The notes under the pieces: generated by a model | What the model was told of the DNA's origin: nothing | Seen by the model: the letters and a program-made list of their open reading frames with translations, nothing else | The model's database searches: none | In this document: one piece after another, positions 34,280-47,412 of the stretch | How positions within the stretch are numbered: position 1 is the stretch's first letter | Layout: every line of letters begins with the position of its first letter | Position numbers and translations under genes: made by a program | Assembly (NCBI GenBank): GCA_009667805.1 | Contig: CM019063.1 | Span: 348,444,862 to 348,508,861 of the forward strand | Source: Leptobrachium leishanense | Lineage: Eukaryota; Chordata; Amphibia; Anura; Megophryidae | Length of the DNA: 64,000 bases | Direction: 5' to 3'

Positions 34280-34808
34280 TAGGGCTGGTACGGATTAAAA
34301 TTTTCGTGTTCGATTAATATATTTTTTTTTTAAATAGATTTTTCGATTAATTATAGCGCACATACAGATCCAACCATTTTTAGCTGATCTGCTTGGGTCT
34401 TGGCCCTTGGGGTCTGGTGTGTGCCTGGGCCCTGCTGGGGTTTTGCTGGGTCCTAGGTTGGACTGAGACAGGCAGCACCATACTCACCGCTCCTCTGCTG
34501 CCTTCTTCCTGCGCCAGTCGCTGTGTGTGTCGCGTGCATCACACACACGTGACTGGAGGGCGGCGCCAAAAACAGCAGACGAGAAGGCAGCGGAGGAGCT
34601 GTTAGTATGGTGCTGCCAGTCTCAGTCCAGCCTCGGACCCAGCCAAACCCCAGCAGGGCCCAGACCCTGGCACACACCAGGCCCCAAGACCCGAGCAGAT
34701 CAGCTAAAAGTGGTTGGATCTGTATGTGCGTTTTAATTAATCAAAAAAAAGCTATTTTAAAAAAAATCTATTAATCGAACACGAAAATTTTAATCCGTAC
34801 CAGCCCTA
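34280..34808. mobile_element. Near-perfect 529-bp foldback element, hAT-like ends
   Basis: TAGGGCTGGTACGGATTAAA begins a left arm of about 230 bp whose complement forms the right arm to 34808, with few mismatches. The centre is near 34545 (ACACACGTGACTGG region). The arms pass from AT-rich outer to GC-rich inner sequence. ATATCTAT precedes it and an ATCT tract follows, so the target duplication is blurred. A minus-strand GTGAGTAT lies at 34480..34487; the mirror position on the right reads GTTAGTAT. Confidence 0.85.
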
Positions 34809-34855
34809 ATATATCTATCTATCTATCTAGATATCTATCTATCTATCTATCTATC
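34809..34855. repeat. (ATCT)n microsatellite
   Basis: Tetranucleotide run starting at the right end of the foldback element, possibly grown from its target duplication. Confidence 0.9.
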
Positions 34856-35010
34856 GCGGCCAAACTGATATTAGAAGCAACGGTCTACACTTCTAGGCTC
34901 AAAAAAGTAGCCAAAAGACCACATGCACAAACAATACCTAGATATAGAATAGAAACAGCTAAAATCATAACTTGGGTCAGTACAAACCAACTCCCAGATG
35001 CAGAGGTAAG

Positions 35011-35087
35011 GTTCCCAACGTTTCGGCGAGGATTCGCCTTTATCAAGGTATACCTTCATAAAGGTGAATCCTTGCGAAACGTTGGCC
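35011..35087. ncRNA. Inverted pair of hammerhead-like motifs, degenerate
   Basis: On the minus strand (35047..35016) TTGATAA, then stem GGCGA/TCGCC, then GAAACGTTGG. On the plus strand (35054..35086) TTCATAAAGGTGAATCCTTG, then CGAAACGTTGG. The layout imitates the hammerhead core (CUGANGA, stem II, GAAAC), but two core bases differ and one extra A precedes stem II, so activity is doubtful. It lies in the right part of hAT F4. Confidence 0.35.
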
Positions 35088-35152
35088 AACTTTTGTAGCT
35101 GGCTCCTAGATTCAAAGCAAATTTGTCAAGCCCTGCCTTATAGTGACGCATA

Positions 35153-35325
35153 CAGGGTTATTCAGAGAAAGGTGAAAACCAGGAGAAGAGAACAATCTAG
35201 ACCAAATAGCAGATTTGGAAAGTGAGATAAATGGGAGAATTTTTCTGGTTTGGCCATTTTGACCTAGATGTTTCACTTCTACAGTCCTTCTCCTGACATT
35301 CACCTTTCTTCGAATAGACCTAATA
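35153..35325. mobile_element. Foldback MITE, copy 2 of the 17420 type
   Basis: CAGGGTTATTCAGAGAAAGG, then GATTTGGAAAGTGAGAT and TTTTGACCTAGA words in the order of the 17420..17599 copy. The right end is diverged. Confidence 0.7.
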
Positions 35326-36297
35326 GTCTTCACAGCTCCCCATTACCAACTAAGCAGGAAGATGTAGAAAGCCGTTATAGAGTACCGACAGCTATGTTGT
35401 GCACCATAACTGGTATACTCTACTGGACCCTACTGTAGTCCACAGGATTCCATGGAGAGCTCAAAGACATTCCCTTCTCTTCAGCATTGGATAATGTAAG
35501 TTTTTGCTGTTTCTTTTTGTGTTATAATCCCCTGCAGGGGATCAAACACATGATTGGAACATTTCACTCAGAATTACAGTCGCTATAAAAAGTAAGAAAT
35601 GTCATTATAAAAGAGGTTTCCATGCCCCCTTCTCTATTTCTCTCAGCATTTCTATTAGACAAATCATATCTTTCAATGAAAAAGGAAAAAAGACAGAAGA
35701 AAAAGAATGCTTTACTTTTATCCAACAAATCTGAGAACCAACGTAATCTTCAACAAATCAAAGAATAAAAGTGGAGATAAAAAATTATAAAGCAGCAGCG
35801 CCAATTGTAGTTTTTGCAGTCTGCATGCTTATTTTTGAGGACGGAAGGTTTATATTAAAAGGAAAGTTCAAGACGAGCTGCCCAGAATAAAAAGTAAACT
35901 GTGAGAACAGATATCCAATTCAGGAAACACTTAATACACACAATTTATTCTGCTCAGGAGGTAAGGACTCCATTATTTATAGAGATCATGTTCCATTTAA
36001 TTGTATCTGACAGTAGGAGACAATGGACAAGAGTCACAAGAAAAATAAATATTTGAAATGGAAGATAATTCTTTTGGAGTGACTCTCCTGCTGCACCAAT
36101 CCATGTCTCCGCCACTTCGAGAACTGCAGCTGCCAGAAAACATGTTACTGCCAATAGAGTGTTTGATTATTCCTCGATTACTAAATCAAAGTTTAGCCCA
36201 TTGGCTTCAGTGCACGAATTGGTGATTAAAAGGACGAAAGATAAACTTTCAGGATGAGACACATTTCCATACTACTTTTCTCTATGTCATTTCTCTT
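35326..36297. other. Unassigned AT-rich DNA
   Basis: Nothing recognised. Confidence 0.4.
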
Positions 36298-36321
36298 TTA
36301 ACCCCTTGAGGACCAATGATG

Positions 36322-37927
<1,606 letters not shown>

Positions 37928-38540
37928 CATGGTATGTCCAGGGAAAAACTCCCATTAAGGACCAAGGACGTACCATGTACTTCATGGTCCTCTAAACCAC
38001 CCCCCCCTCCCTGGCTGGGGTCCCATGATGGCCTGAAGTCAAAACAAAAGCTTTATGGGCCCCTGCCGTCACAGCCAGACACGATGAAGTCGGTTTAAGA
38101 CACACCCCCAGCACCTGCTGGGGGAGAGCCTGAAAGGCAGGAGGAGTCCAAAGGACCACTCTCGCTCCAGAACAACTGAAGGCAAGAAAAAAAAACAAGA
38201 AACGAGAGGCACCGGCTCTCTTTATCCCCTTAAATTCCAGATCATGATTCGGCACCAGCTAGAATGGTCTGATATCAGCCAAGCCCCTGGGCCGCCCCCC
38301 CCCCCGACGCCACCACCATGTACACAATGAGGTCAGTTGGGCAGTTAACCCATTAGCTGCCAAGTGGAGATAGGAGGGTCCTCTCCCGATCCATGGCAGT
38401 TAGAGGGTCATGTTTGGTGTAAAAATAAAATAAATTGTCTAATAAAATAGGACTTCAATTCACATTTAAACATGATGAGCATAAAACTGTCAAAATGAGC
38501 TCAGCACACAGATGAAATGGCTCAGCAGCGAAAGGATTAG

Positions 38541-39804
38541 AAAGCTAAAAACATGTAAATATTGGGTATTTCTAAATTGCAGACAAAATTTCAAACCTAG
38601 CCGGGGTCTTTCTTGGCGGTTGTAAATTTTGGGAATTAAATTTCGAAAAAGTGTGTGTCTTCCATTTTTTCATCATATTTCATATTTTTTTTATAGTAAA
38701 TTATATTATGAAAATAATGGTATCTTTAGACAGTCCATTTAATGGCAAGAAAAACATTATAGAGAATAAGTGGGTTCCATAAACGAGTAAGAGGAAAATT
38801 AGACCTCAACATAAACTGTGCAGAAATTTAAAAACAGCAAAGGGCACTTTCAGACAGACAATGGTAAAAACGCCTGATCACTATGGGGTTAAATATATAA
38901 TAATAACATTGAATTACTTTGTGTCGAAATTTTTTTTATTCTGTCCTATCTTATGAGAATCTTGAGTTAGAAAAACAGTCAGGTGATTGGGTACCTGTGA
39001 AAGCGAAGTGAACACCCAAAAAGTGTCCACACTAGAGCCAGTACAGGCTCAATCTATGCGAGTGCGTGATCACTAAAGTTCATTATTATAGATCATCCAT
39101 CTGGATATACTGCACCATTGTTTTTTATGCTTTGTGTTCTCATAAACCATGCAAAGACAAAAAGAAAAACCGGGAGACATTAAGTGGAGAAAATAGGTCT
39201 TCCAAAAATGTTGAGTGCGCTGTACCTACCCTTGTAGATCAGTGACTTTTAGCATTGAATTACTGTGTGCTAATAAAATACATACAGGTGTGGTCTGGGA
39301 TGGAATGACATTATTGCTCCCCTTTCCACAACGCAGTTTAGTGTGAAGCGCAACAGTATCAATTTCAGGGAATGCCTCCCCTGTTGCAACAACACATGCC
39401 TTCATGGGGAGCACATTAGCATCGGATCATAAATATTTCTGGTTCTGCGGTCCTAAAACCCATCAGAAAACACAAGACTTCCACATACCTGGGATAATAT
39501 CCATGACAGAGAGCAGCAGGAAAGTAGATAATACAAGATATACCTGGCACAGAATACTGATGAAATAAAGTCAACCTTTTCTGACCAGGTTCCCTTTGCT
39601 ACTATATCCAGGAAGGGATGGATATTGCATCTGTACCGATGCATGTTTGGCCCTCAGAGGTGATGTCAAAGCACTGACTTATCAGTCAACGCACCAACAA
39701 TTAATGGTGTGGAGAGATTTAGGACAGTTCTTCACTTAGAGCAGCCAGTCCCCGTGGCATACAGCGCATAAGTGAACATTTGACAGGAAATAACTCCCTT
39801 TTTC
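38541..39804. other. Unassigned DNA
   Basis: No recognised elements or genes. Confidence 0.4.
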
Positions 39805-39998
39805 AATTATAAGTGTTGGTTGAGTCGACTCCAGTCCTCGGGATCCACTACAGGCCAGGTTTTGCAGATCACCTTGGGGGAATGCAGACTGAATACTGCA
39901 ATAACTGAGCAGCTAATTAGATCACCTGTGCTGTGCTTCGGATATCCCACAAACCAGGCCTGTTAGTGGGTCCTGAGGATACGAGTTGAGAAACACTG
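39805..39998. mobile_element. Short hAT non-autonomous element, left of a serial pair
   Basis: The right end AGTTGAGAAACACTG and left region GTTGGTTGAGTCGACTCC match the element A/B family. Followed by GTCTAGAC (39999..40006). The left duplication is eroded. Confidence 0.65.
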
Positions 39999-40006
39999 GT
40001 CTAGAC

Positions 40007-40187
40007 CATTGTTTCCCAAACCTGTCCTCGGGACCCTCTGCCTCGCCAGGTTTGCCAAATATCTGAAGTTCAGCACAGGTGATATTATTTGCTGCTCAGT
40101 GATTGCAGGATTCAGTCTGCATTTCCCCCAGGTGATCTGCAAAACCTGGCCTGTAGTGGGTCCCGAGGACAGGTTTGGGAACCACTG
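40007..40187. mobile_element. Short hAT non-autonomous element, right of a serial pair (181 bp)
   Basis: CATTGTTTCCCAAACCTGTC and GACAGGTTTGGGAACCACTG are the ends. Flanks GTCTAGAC (39999..40006) and GTCTAGAA (40188..40195) differ at one base. Confidence 0.8.
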
Positions 40188-40195
40188 GTCTAGAA

Positions 40196-41451
40196 CAATC
40201 TGTAGGCAGAATGCGTTCAAAAGCAAATCATGAAGAATTATAGGAATCCTGACAGATTGTTTTTCTAACAAAACCATGAATAAAAATAGAAATGTAAGTT
40301 AACAAAAATTTAATTTTTCCACCTAAAAAAATAACAGATGAAGGCAGCAAAACTTTAAAAACATTAAATCAAAGCAAGGGGTTGGAGATCTAGAAACATG
40401 GTGGTTATAGGGAAGACAAGACCTGATAGTGTGAAAGGACTTTAAATAGAAGTGAAAGAATATTCAATAACAAACCATTAGCAAGGATCACATGCCCATG
40501 TCTCCTGGGTTGTTTTTAATGTTAGTGTTAACACCTGAAATGTAAAGTGATCCTTAACATAATTACACCTTAGTCCCCCGCCAGTGTAAGAGACAAGACT
40601 AACATAATAACAAACCAGGCTTTCTCCCATTAAAGGGGCACTACCACCAAAAAAAGTCTCACATTATTTCAGGTGTTAAACACAATAACATTAATGTTTA
40701 AGTGTTCGCACCAGTCATTTTTTAATTTTATCTTACAAAAATATAAATAAAAAAAAATCTGTAACACAACAAGGAGTATAAAAAATTGTATCTTCTGCTG
40801 ATGCCATGCTCTCATAAAGAGAATCATATTGTAATAGAATGTGTACGAGTACTTGTATAAAGAGTCCATGCCCTACTAGCGCCTTTTAACAGTGCCAGTC
40901 ATAGCTTCCATGGCCAGTGATGAATACTTTTATGGGAACAATAAATTGCTGAAGGCAATAAAAATATTTTAAACATAAAAATAAATAAAATACAAGTCTT
41001 TAAATATTATTTGCCCACACAGATGCTGAATGTCAGCATCCACAAAAACCCAGGCATGAAATTATTAAACAGCTATTTTTGGCTCCTTGCATCACATCAT
41101 TTCCATAAAATTAGCAGCATTTTAAAAGTTTATAGTTTAACAACGTTTTGTGCAAATAATCCAAACTGAGACGAGGAGGTTTTAAAATCAAGGATATTAC
41201 AAACCACATGTTAAAGGATGACAAGCATTATAGAGAAGAAGAAGTCAGCAGAAGAACCGACAGGCCTCGTTTCTATTAAAAGAGCAGTTCACATCCTTAG
41301 AATTAATGACTAAGTCCAAAAGAACAAAAGGCTTTTTTAATGTCGACATTTGTGTAAATATGACAACACTCCAACGCTTTCCAATTCAACACTTGACAAA
41401 TATAGGGTTCAGTTAGCCACAGGCTTCTGCAATTTTACTTCTACCTCCTAA
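40196..41451. other. Unassigned DNA
   Basis: ATTAAAGGGGCACTACCACC near 40629 looks like the left end of a TTAA-type MITE, without an obvious partner. Confidence 0.4.
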
Positions 41452-41745
41452 AGCTGGGGGTCAGACGAGCGTTTTGAAGAGCAGAAGCAACATCCATTGA
41501 GAGTGGACGATCCTTCCACTCGACGCCTGTCTGGCTGCCTTGCTGAGCACAGTTTGTGCGCTCAGCGCTGCAAAGCTCGATCCTCCTATAGGAGGATCAC
41601 ATTTTGCGGCCCCTTCAATGTGCGTTCTAGTGCTTTGACGGGGAGGCTTGCTGCACGGATGCAGCATGGCTGCCGTTGCGAGCGCAATTCGTGCACGCGC
41701 AACAGCGTGTGGCCAGCCCCATCGCGCTGACGGTAGGCACATCAG
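41452..41745. mobile_element. Harbinger-like MITE, GTCAGACGAGCG group
   Basis: AGCTGGGGGTCAGACGAGCG, GAGAGTGGACGATCC and CTCAGCGCTGCAAAGCTCGA words match 22490..22758 and 62326..62645. The right end is eroded. Confidence 0.6.
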
Positions 41746-41767
41746 TACATTTTTTTGAAAAACTCAC

Positions 41768-42316
41768 ATGCTCAAAAAAACTGACCAACCTCAAAAATTG
41801 ACCCCAAATTGCACCAGATGGTGAACTCACTCTGGCGAATTAACAGCAAACTACAGTGCAATTCGCCGCCATTGAAAATGTGTCTTCTAGTCACCGAATA
41901 CCAAACTGCACTGAAATTCTGGTTTAAATTTGACAGCTTTAAAAAAGACAAAACCCCATAGGATTCAATGTAAAAAACGTTTTTCTTTTCCATTTAAAAA
42001 TAAGGGGAAAAAAATGGTTATTCTTTTCATTTTCAGCAAAACCCCTATTTTTAAAGTTCTTTTTGCATTTTTGTTTCTCTTATCTTTTTAAAAGAGTTTT
42101 TAATTTTGTAACAGACCTATTATTTTTAAAAGGACTTTTTTCATTATGTGGAAACATTTTATGGATTTATACGCCTAGGAGTCTTCCGCTTTTTCTTTTG
42201 CAGTTCGCCAGATTGTGCCAATGCTGATTTGGTGTTTATCGGTGCACTTCACGAAATGCAATAGCTGACCTGCAAAGCACCGACATTTCATCCAATTCCG
42301 GTACATTGTGAATAGA
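41768..42316. mobile_element. TWA-flanked inverted-repeat element (TTATTCAC type), copy 2
   Basis: AATTGACCCCAAATTGCACC, GTGTCTTCTAGTCACCGAAT and ACATTGTGAATAGACCCT follow the order of 33416..33996. The left terminus is worn. Confidence 0.6.
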
Positions 42317-42317
42317 C

Positions 42318-42711
42318 CCTAGGGTCAGACGAATGCATTTTTCACGTCGTCCGAACGGACGTATTTTTTCACGGAATACGCGATAGTGGTCATACAATGC
42401 GCATTTTCGTCCGTGATTTGTACGGATCATCAATAAAACCCTTTTTGCGTCTGGACGTTATGTTGGCCGGACATTAGCAGCGTCTGACGTCTCCTAATCG
42501 CGCACACACGCCGCTAGGGGACGCAGCGCACTCTGTACGTCAGTACTAGCGGTATCACATTCTCGAAAAAATGCGTTTGTTTGCCGCTTGCGTTGCACAG
42601 CCGCACTTTCGTGCGGCCGTACTTCGTATATTGCCCGTCATTTGCTGCTACTACTGCCGTGATAAAGTGCGTCTGCACGCGCGTTCACACTGCGTTCGTC
42701 TGACCCCAACC
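42318..42711. mobile_element. Harbinger-like MITE, GGGTCAGACGAATGC group, copy 5
   Basis: AGGGTCAGACGAATGCATTT to GCGTTCGTCTGACCCCAACC, TTA at the right. The left flank has merged with the end of the preceding element (ACCCTAGGGT). Confidence 0.7.
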
Positions 42712-42787
42712 TTAAACTAGTCACATACTGTGCGTCTTCGGGACTGCTGTCATTTTTCTGTTCAAGGGAGGGGATAATAAACTTTAA

Positions 42788-42788
<1 letters not shown>

Positions 42789-42822
<34 letters not shown>
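42789..42822. repeat. (AC)n microsatellite
   Basis: 17 dinucleotide units. Confidence 0.95.
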
Positions 42823-42824
<2 letters not shown>

Positions 42825-42867
42825 TTTCTGTATTATCTGAGAAATTTCTTTCTGGCCCAATCAGTGT

Positions 42868-43000
42868 TTTTCAAGAATTTTTATTTTGAGGTTTGTAAAA
42901 GAGGTACATAATAGAAGATATAATAAGACACAAGGAAAATACAAAATAAAGTTGACTTTACAATACGATGCAATATTTAGCACACATGGCTGTAGCAGGT
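42868..43000 (-). mobile_element. Possible L1 3' end fragment
   Basis: TTTTTATTTTGAGG followed by GGTACATAATAG and AATACAAAATAAAG resembles the 3' end pattern at 49725 and 63450. No coding part. Confidence 0.3.
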
Positions 43001-43856
43001 ACATAAGCAACTATAATCAATATTTAAAAGATTAGTGTGACAGGCCACCTCCCTTTTTATTATAGGTAAGCATTTTTTACTGACCTATATTGTAGAAAAA
43101 AAATATGACATTTCATTTTGAAGTTTCCCCTCCTCTCCCTTGAGCTGCAAACCTGTTGTTGGGGGGAGGGGCTGCCCTACAGGATGGCCCCCTGCATGAT
43201 CAGGGAGTTAGGCAGTCAGCGCAGCTCTCCCTGCTGACAGCCATCCTCATGCTGTAGTCATGAGGGGATGAGGCTAATCTTCATTGGGGAATATCTCCTT
43301 TTTTAACACTATATAGGTCGAAAAACGCGTATCAATATAAAAGGGAGTCATGTCATAAGGAGGCAAAAATTTTGCCCACGACAGTGGTGCTTTAAACCAA
43401 AGTGTCAACCTGTTTTGTTTTGTTTTAAATCTATGACTCCATGAAGCATTGATGAGTCCTAAATTTAATGTGATTTCAGGTGTTAACGGAATGCAGCTAT
43501 TTGACTTATGTGAACATTTTCCTCTGATGAATCTGTCATCATAGAGTCATTTGTTCCCATACAAAATATGCATTTTTTCCAACACTTAAAGTACTCTGTC
43601 TTTTCTCATCCTAAAATCGCAGCTGAGTCAGCTCTCCCCATCACTGACTAGCACTTAATTCTCTTAGAGTTGATCATACTTTGAAGAAAACTGTGCTTTA
43701 TGTATTGCAGATTGCCAGAGATGTAAGCACTTTTAGAGCGCTCCGAGCAGGCTTTTCGGTTTCGGTCTTGGGAGAAAAAAAACTGAAATGTACTAAAAAC
43801 TGTATAGGACACCTATATCGCACTTTTTCTATGGCGTTTAAAGGGACCCTCTACAA
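43001..43856. other. Unassigned DNA
   Basis: AGTGGTGCTTTAA at about 43383 may be a TTAA-MITE end. No genes. Confidence 0.35.
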
Positions 43857-43989
43857 CAGGGATGTCACCCTACAGCCCCTCAGATGTTCATTGCCTACAA
43901 TTCTCAGAAATCTCTGAACGCAATAGATGGCCAGAGAGTCATGGGAGTTGTAGCTCAGAAACATCTGGGGCAGGAGTTTGTCACCAATG
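43857..43989. mobile_element. 133-bp hAT MITE
   Basis: CAGGGATGTCACCC at the left and GAGTTTGTCACCAATG at the right. The flanks CTCTACAA (43849..43856) and CTCTACAC (43990..43997) match at seven of eight bases, and the target follows the nTCTAnAn pattern. ATGGGAGTTGTAGCTCAGAA is shared with 54183..54330. Confidence 0.75.
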
Positions 43990-43997
43990 CTCTACAC

Positions 43998-44350
43998 CGT
44001 GTGACCAGTGTTATCCTAGTGGTCACTCTGCTGTGAGTTTCGTGTTCCTTACCACCTGGGCCTATGAGATTCAGCCCTCTGCAGTGGCTTAATCCTGCAC
44101 AGAGCCTGACCTAAGGGACTGCTGATCATAGGTTTTAGGGCTTTTGGGAACTAGCTCCATCATTCAGCATTAGGAGCCACTGGATGGGGAGGGGTGTCCT
44201 ACCCACCTGCAGTCATGTCACATGCAGCATTTGTAAGCGTGTCACGTCCTGCAGAGATCAAAGGAAGACTAGTCCAGGATTGAGGGGAGTTTTTAAAGGA
44301 AAGTAAAGGGTTAAAATGTGAGAGGTGAGTGCATAGGAGGTCAAGAGGGG
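43998..44350. other. Unassigned DNA
   Basis: Nothing recognised. Confidence 0.4.
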
Positions 44351-45561
44351 TTAACCCTTTCGCTGCTGAGGCTTTTCCCGCCCCTGTGCTGAGGTCATTT
44401 TTACCTGTTTTGCGCATCATGTTTAAACGTGTTTTGAAGGCTTATTTTAGTATATGACACAGACATATTATATATCGTTCTTTCCGTCAGACTCGGTAGA
44501 TTCATAATATGTCATTATTATATGTATACGTTATGTCATGTCTGTATATTATAACAAAAAATGCAATAAAATATGTATTTTCAATAATTTACAATGTGTA
44601 AAGTGTTTTTTTTTCACATTTTAACATGCGAGCAATTGCGATTATATTTTGTATGGGGTGCGCTTGTTAAAAAAATTAGAGATGGGGTCTCGTTACATTT
44701 TTTTTGGGGGAAAATTACGCGAATTTTAACAAACGCACCGCATACAAAAATTGTTAGTGCAGCATCATTGTTCACATTATAATTGAAATGGGAACAATAT
44801 TGCTGCATTAACAAACCAAAAAAAATTTTAAAAAAAGTGTTTATTTTTTTTTAAAAAAAATAATTTTATTTTTCTTTTTTTTTTTTTTACAACATTTAGC
44901 ACTTTCATGTTTGGTATCGTTGGAACGGCCATGCTCTGGCCGATCCAACCATACCAAAATTTAACCCATAACTGCCAAGGATCAGGAGATAGGGAGTTCA
45001 TTGAACTCCCTATCTCCACCGTTGGTGGCAGTTAAGGGTTAAGTCCAGGACTGGCGTCATCGTGCGTAGTCCTCAGGGGGAGTTCCCGGAGGCTTGGCCG
45101 ACATCCAAGATGTCTGCCAGCTCCGGGAAAGGATCGCGAACCGGCGCTTTTCAGCGCCGATTCGCGATCCAGCTCCCCAGGGGTTAATGCCAGGCATCAT
45201 TTGGAAGGGCAGGCTGTGCCCTTCCAAATGATGCCTGGGTTAACCCCCGCAGAGCCGCCGATCGGGAGGGAGAGAGGTCCGAAGAACCTCCCCCCCTCCC
45301 TTTCAGGCGCCTCCTCGCACATGCGGGGGGGCGCCTGAATTAGGTGTCATCGCGCTGCCGCGATGACACCTAATTCTGGCGGCTGTGGTCCCGGATGCCG
45401 GGCTGACATCGAGGATGTCAGCCCACACCGGGGGGGCCAGCGATCGGCCGGAACCCGGCCGAACGCTGACCCCAATGGGAGGACGCGCTCAGCGCGTCCT
45501 CCGCATACCAGCAGGAATGCTGAGGACGCGCTGAGCGCGTCCTCAGCATCGAAGTGGTTAA
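44351..45561. mobile_element. TTAA-flanked piggyBac-like element(s)
   Basis: TTAACCCTTTCGCTGCTGAG opens and GAAGTGGTTAA closes. Internal TTAACCC junctions at about 45035 and 45240 suggest several related units in a row. The left third is AT-rich like 12111..12668. The right part has strong palindromes (GGACGCGCTGAGCGCGTCC near 45480..45545, GGTGTCATCGCG near 45345..45375). Confidence 0.6.
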
Positions 45562-46044
45562 TGTTTAACTCCATCCATATCCAACCCCCATATTTTAACA
45601 AGGTATGCACCAATACTGGTATTGTTGCAGATACGCAAATTCCCCAATAACTATACCCGGAAGCCAGTACTGGGTTGCAGGTATCTGAGGGGCTGGGGGC
45701 TGCTGGCAGAATGCATTAATAGCATTCTGCCAGCATTTCCTCTGGCTGGCCACGTTCCATTGAGCGGCCTCCAGCATGGATCTCGCGGGGGTTGCAAGAT
45801 CTCACGAGAGTGCGTCACAGGTCGAGGGCAGCTCAAGGGAACGCGGCCGGCCAGAGAGGAATGCTGCCGGAATGCTGTTAATACATTCTGCCAGCAACCC
45901 CAGTATCGGAGGTCTGTGGTCAGGGTGTGTGCAGGCCTGTGCAGTGGGTAAATGGGTGTTGGGCCATACATTTCAATATTAACATAAAATGGACAGGTTT
46001 TTCCACAAAATCCTGAATTATTTATTGGAAAATGGTCACATGAC

Positions 46045-46713
46045 TAGGGCTGACACAGCTAATCGATTAAAATCGACAACTAATCGATAATGAAAATAAT
46101 TGACAACTATTTTCATCATCGATTAATTGTCCTGTGTACAGCACACACGGTTTTGAGCCAGAAGGAGTTAAATGTAAGTAACTTCAGCTTCGGAGCTGAT
46201 TAGAGAAGACGTGCCGCAGCTTTACTCGGTATGATTTAGTTGTACGGTTATGTCAGACATAACCAGTTTGGTTTTTATTTTGTTTACAATAGTAGCAGAG
46301 CTCGAACATAAACCACGGGATACGGTCACTGGGTGAAGGAGCTATACGCCTGTGTTTTATAATTGAAGCTGGAGTCCTGTGCGTTCGCTCTATCCAAGTG
46401 CTCGTAGCCGCGTTCATTAAGGGAGAAAGCAAACATGGGCTTAAGCTGTGCATGCAGCATCAACCCATCATGACGCCAAAGCGCTCACATACCTTGTGTG
46501 TGAAAAGTACCCAAGATACGCAATTTGCGTATCTACGTACGAAGGTTACGTACACTACGCAAATAGATTCTAAAAAATTGGGAGGTGTTGGTTATTTTTT
46601 TTTTTTAACATAAATGTTCCTTTTAAGTAAACTTTTTTTATCCGATGAATCGATTAAATCGTAATAATCAGAGAACCAATTGATTATGAGAATAAACGTT
46701 AGTTGCAGCCCTA
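46045..46713 (+). mobile_element. hAT family F5, copy with both ends (669 bp)
   Basis: TAGGGCTGACACAGC, then AATCGATTAAAATCGAC words. The right end is CGTTAGTTGCAGCCCTA. It is flanked by CATGAC (46039..46044 and 46714..46719), shorter than the 8 bp usual for hAT, perhaps through erosion. It retains the empty sites for two Harbinger-like insertions seen in sister copies. Confidence 0.8.
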
Positions 46714-46766
46714 CATGACATTAAATGAAAGTACCGATACCAATGAGTACCTGAAAAAAACTCGTA

Positions 46767-47412
46767 TAGGGCTGAAACAACTAAAATCGATTAATCGACA
46801 ACTAATTGATAATGAAAATAGTTGTCAACTATTCTCCTTATCGATTAATTGTATGTCGCCTAATCGATTTGTGTATAACACACACTGTTTAGAGTCAGAC
46901 TGAGCTAAACGTTATAACCTCAGATTCGGCTTCGTCCTGTGTCACCACCTCAACCTGCCGGTCATCCCTCTTTGGTCTGGAGCTGCCATTCTCTCCCTTT
47001 GGTCCAGTCCCTACCCACAAACTCCCTCCCCACACCCAGGTCCTGTCTTTTGCCCAAACTCACTCCCTCACACTCGGGTCAAATCCCTTGCATAAACGCA
47101 CTCCCTTCCACCTCCAGATCCTCCTCCCGCTCAGTTTGTTCATGAAATTATTGTAAAGCGACACCCTAATAAGCTAAAGTGCTCAGGCTGTGTGCAGTGC
47201 CCCCCATTCTCACCCCGATTTCCTGCCGACATCATGTATCTGAGCGATTGTAGCAGGGTTCGTTTGTGGAGAAAGCAGACATGGGCTTAAGATGCGTACG
47301 CAGCATCAATCCATCACTCTAACCATGTGCTCGTGTGTCTTTGAAATTGATTAATCGAAAAGATAAAAATAGGCCAACTAATCGATAAAAATAATCGTTA
47401 GTTGCAGCCCTA
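46767..47412 (+). mobile_element. hAT family F5, copy with both ends (646 bp)
   Basis: TAGGGCTGAAACAAC to CGTTAGTTGCAGCCCTA. Flanks AACTCGTA (46759..46766) and TACTCGTA (47413..47420) agree at seven of eight bases. No transposase. Confidence 0.85.

Larger units (their letters stand above)
34003..35135. mobile_element. hAT family F4, complete element carrying nested repeats (1133 bp)
   Basis: CAGGGCTTGACAAATCC and the right end AATTTGTCAAGCCCTG are inverted repeats. The perfect 8-bp duplication CCTTATAG lies at 33995..34002 and 35136..35143. It landed at the very end of the TWA element before it. It contains a TG microsatellite, a complete foldback element, an ATCT microsatellite and a hammerhead-like inverted pair. 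Confidence 0.9.
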
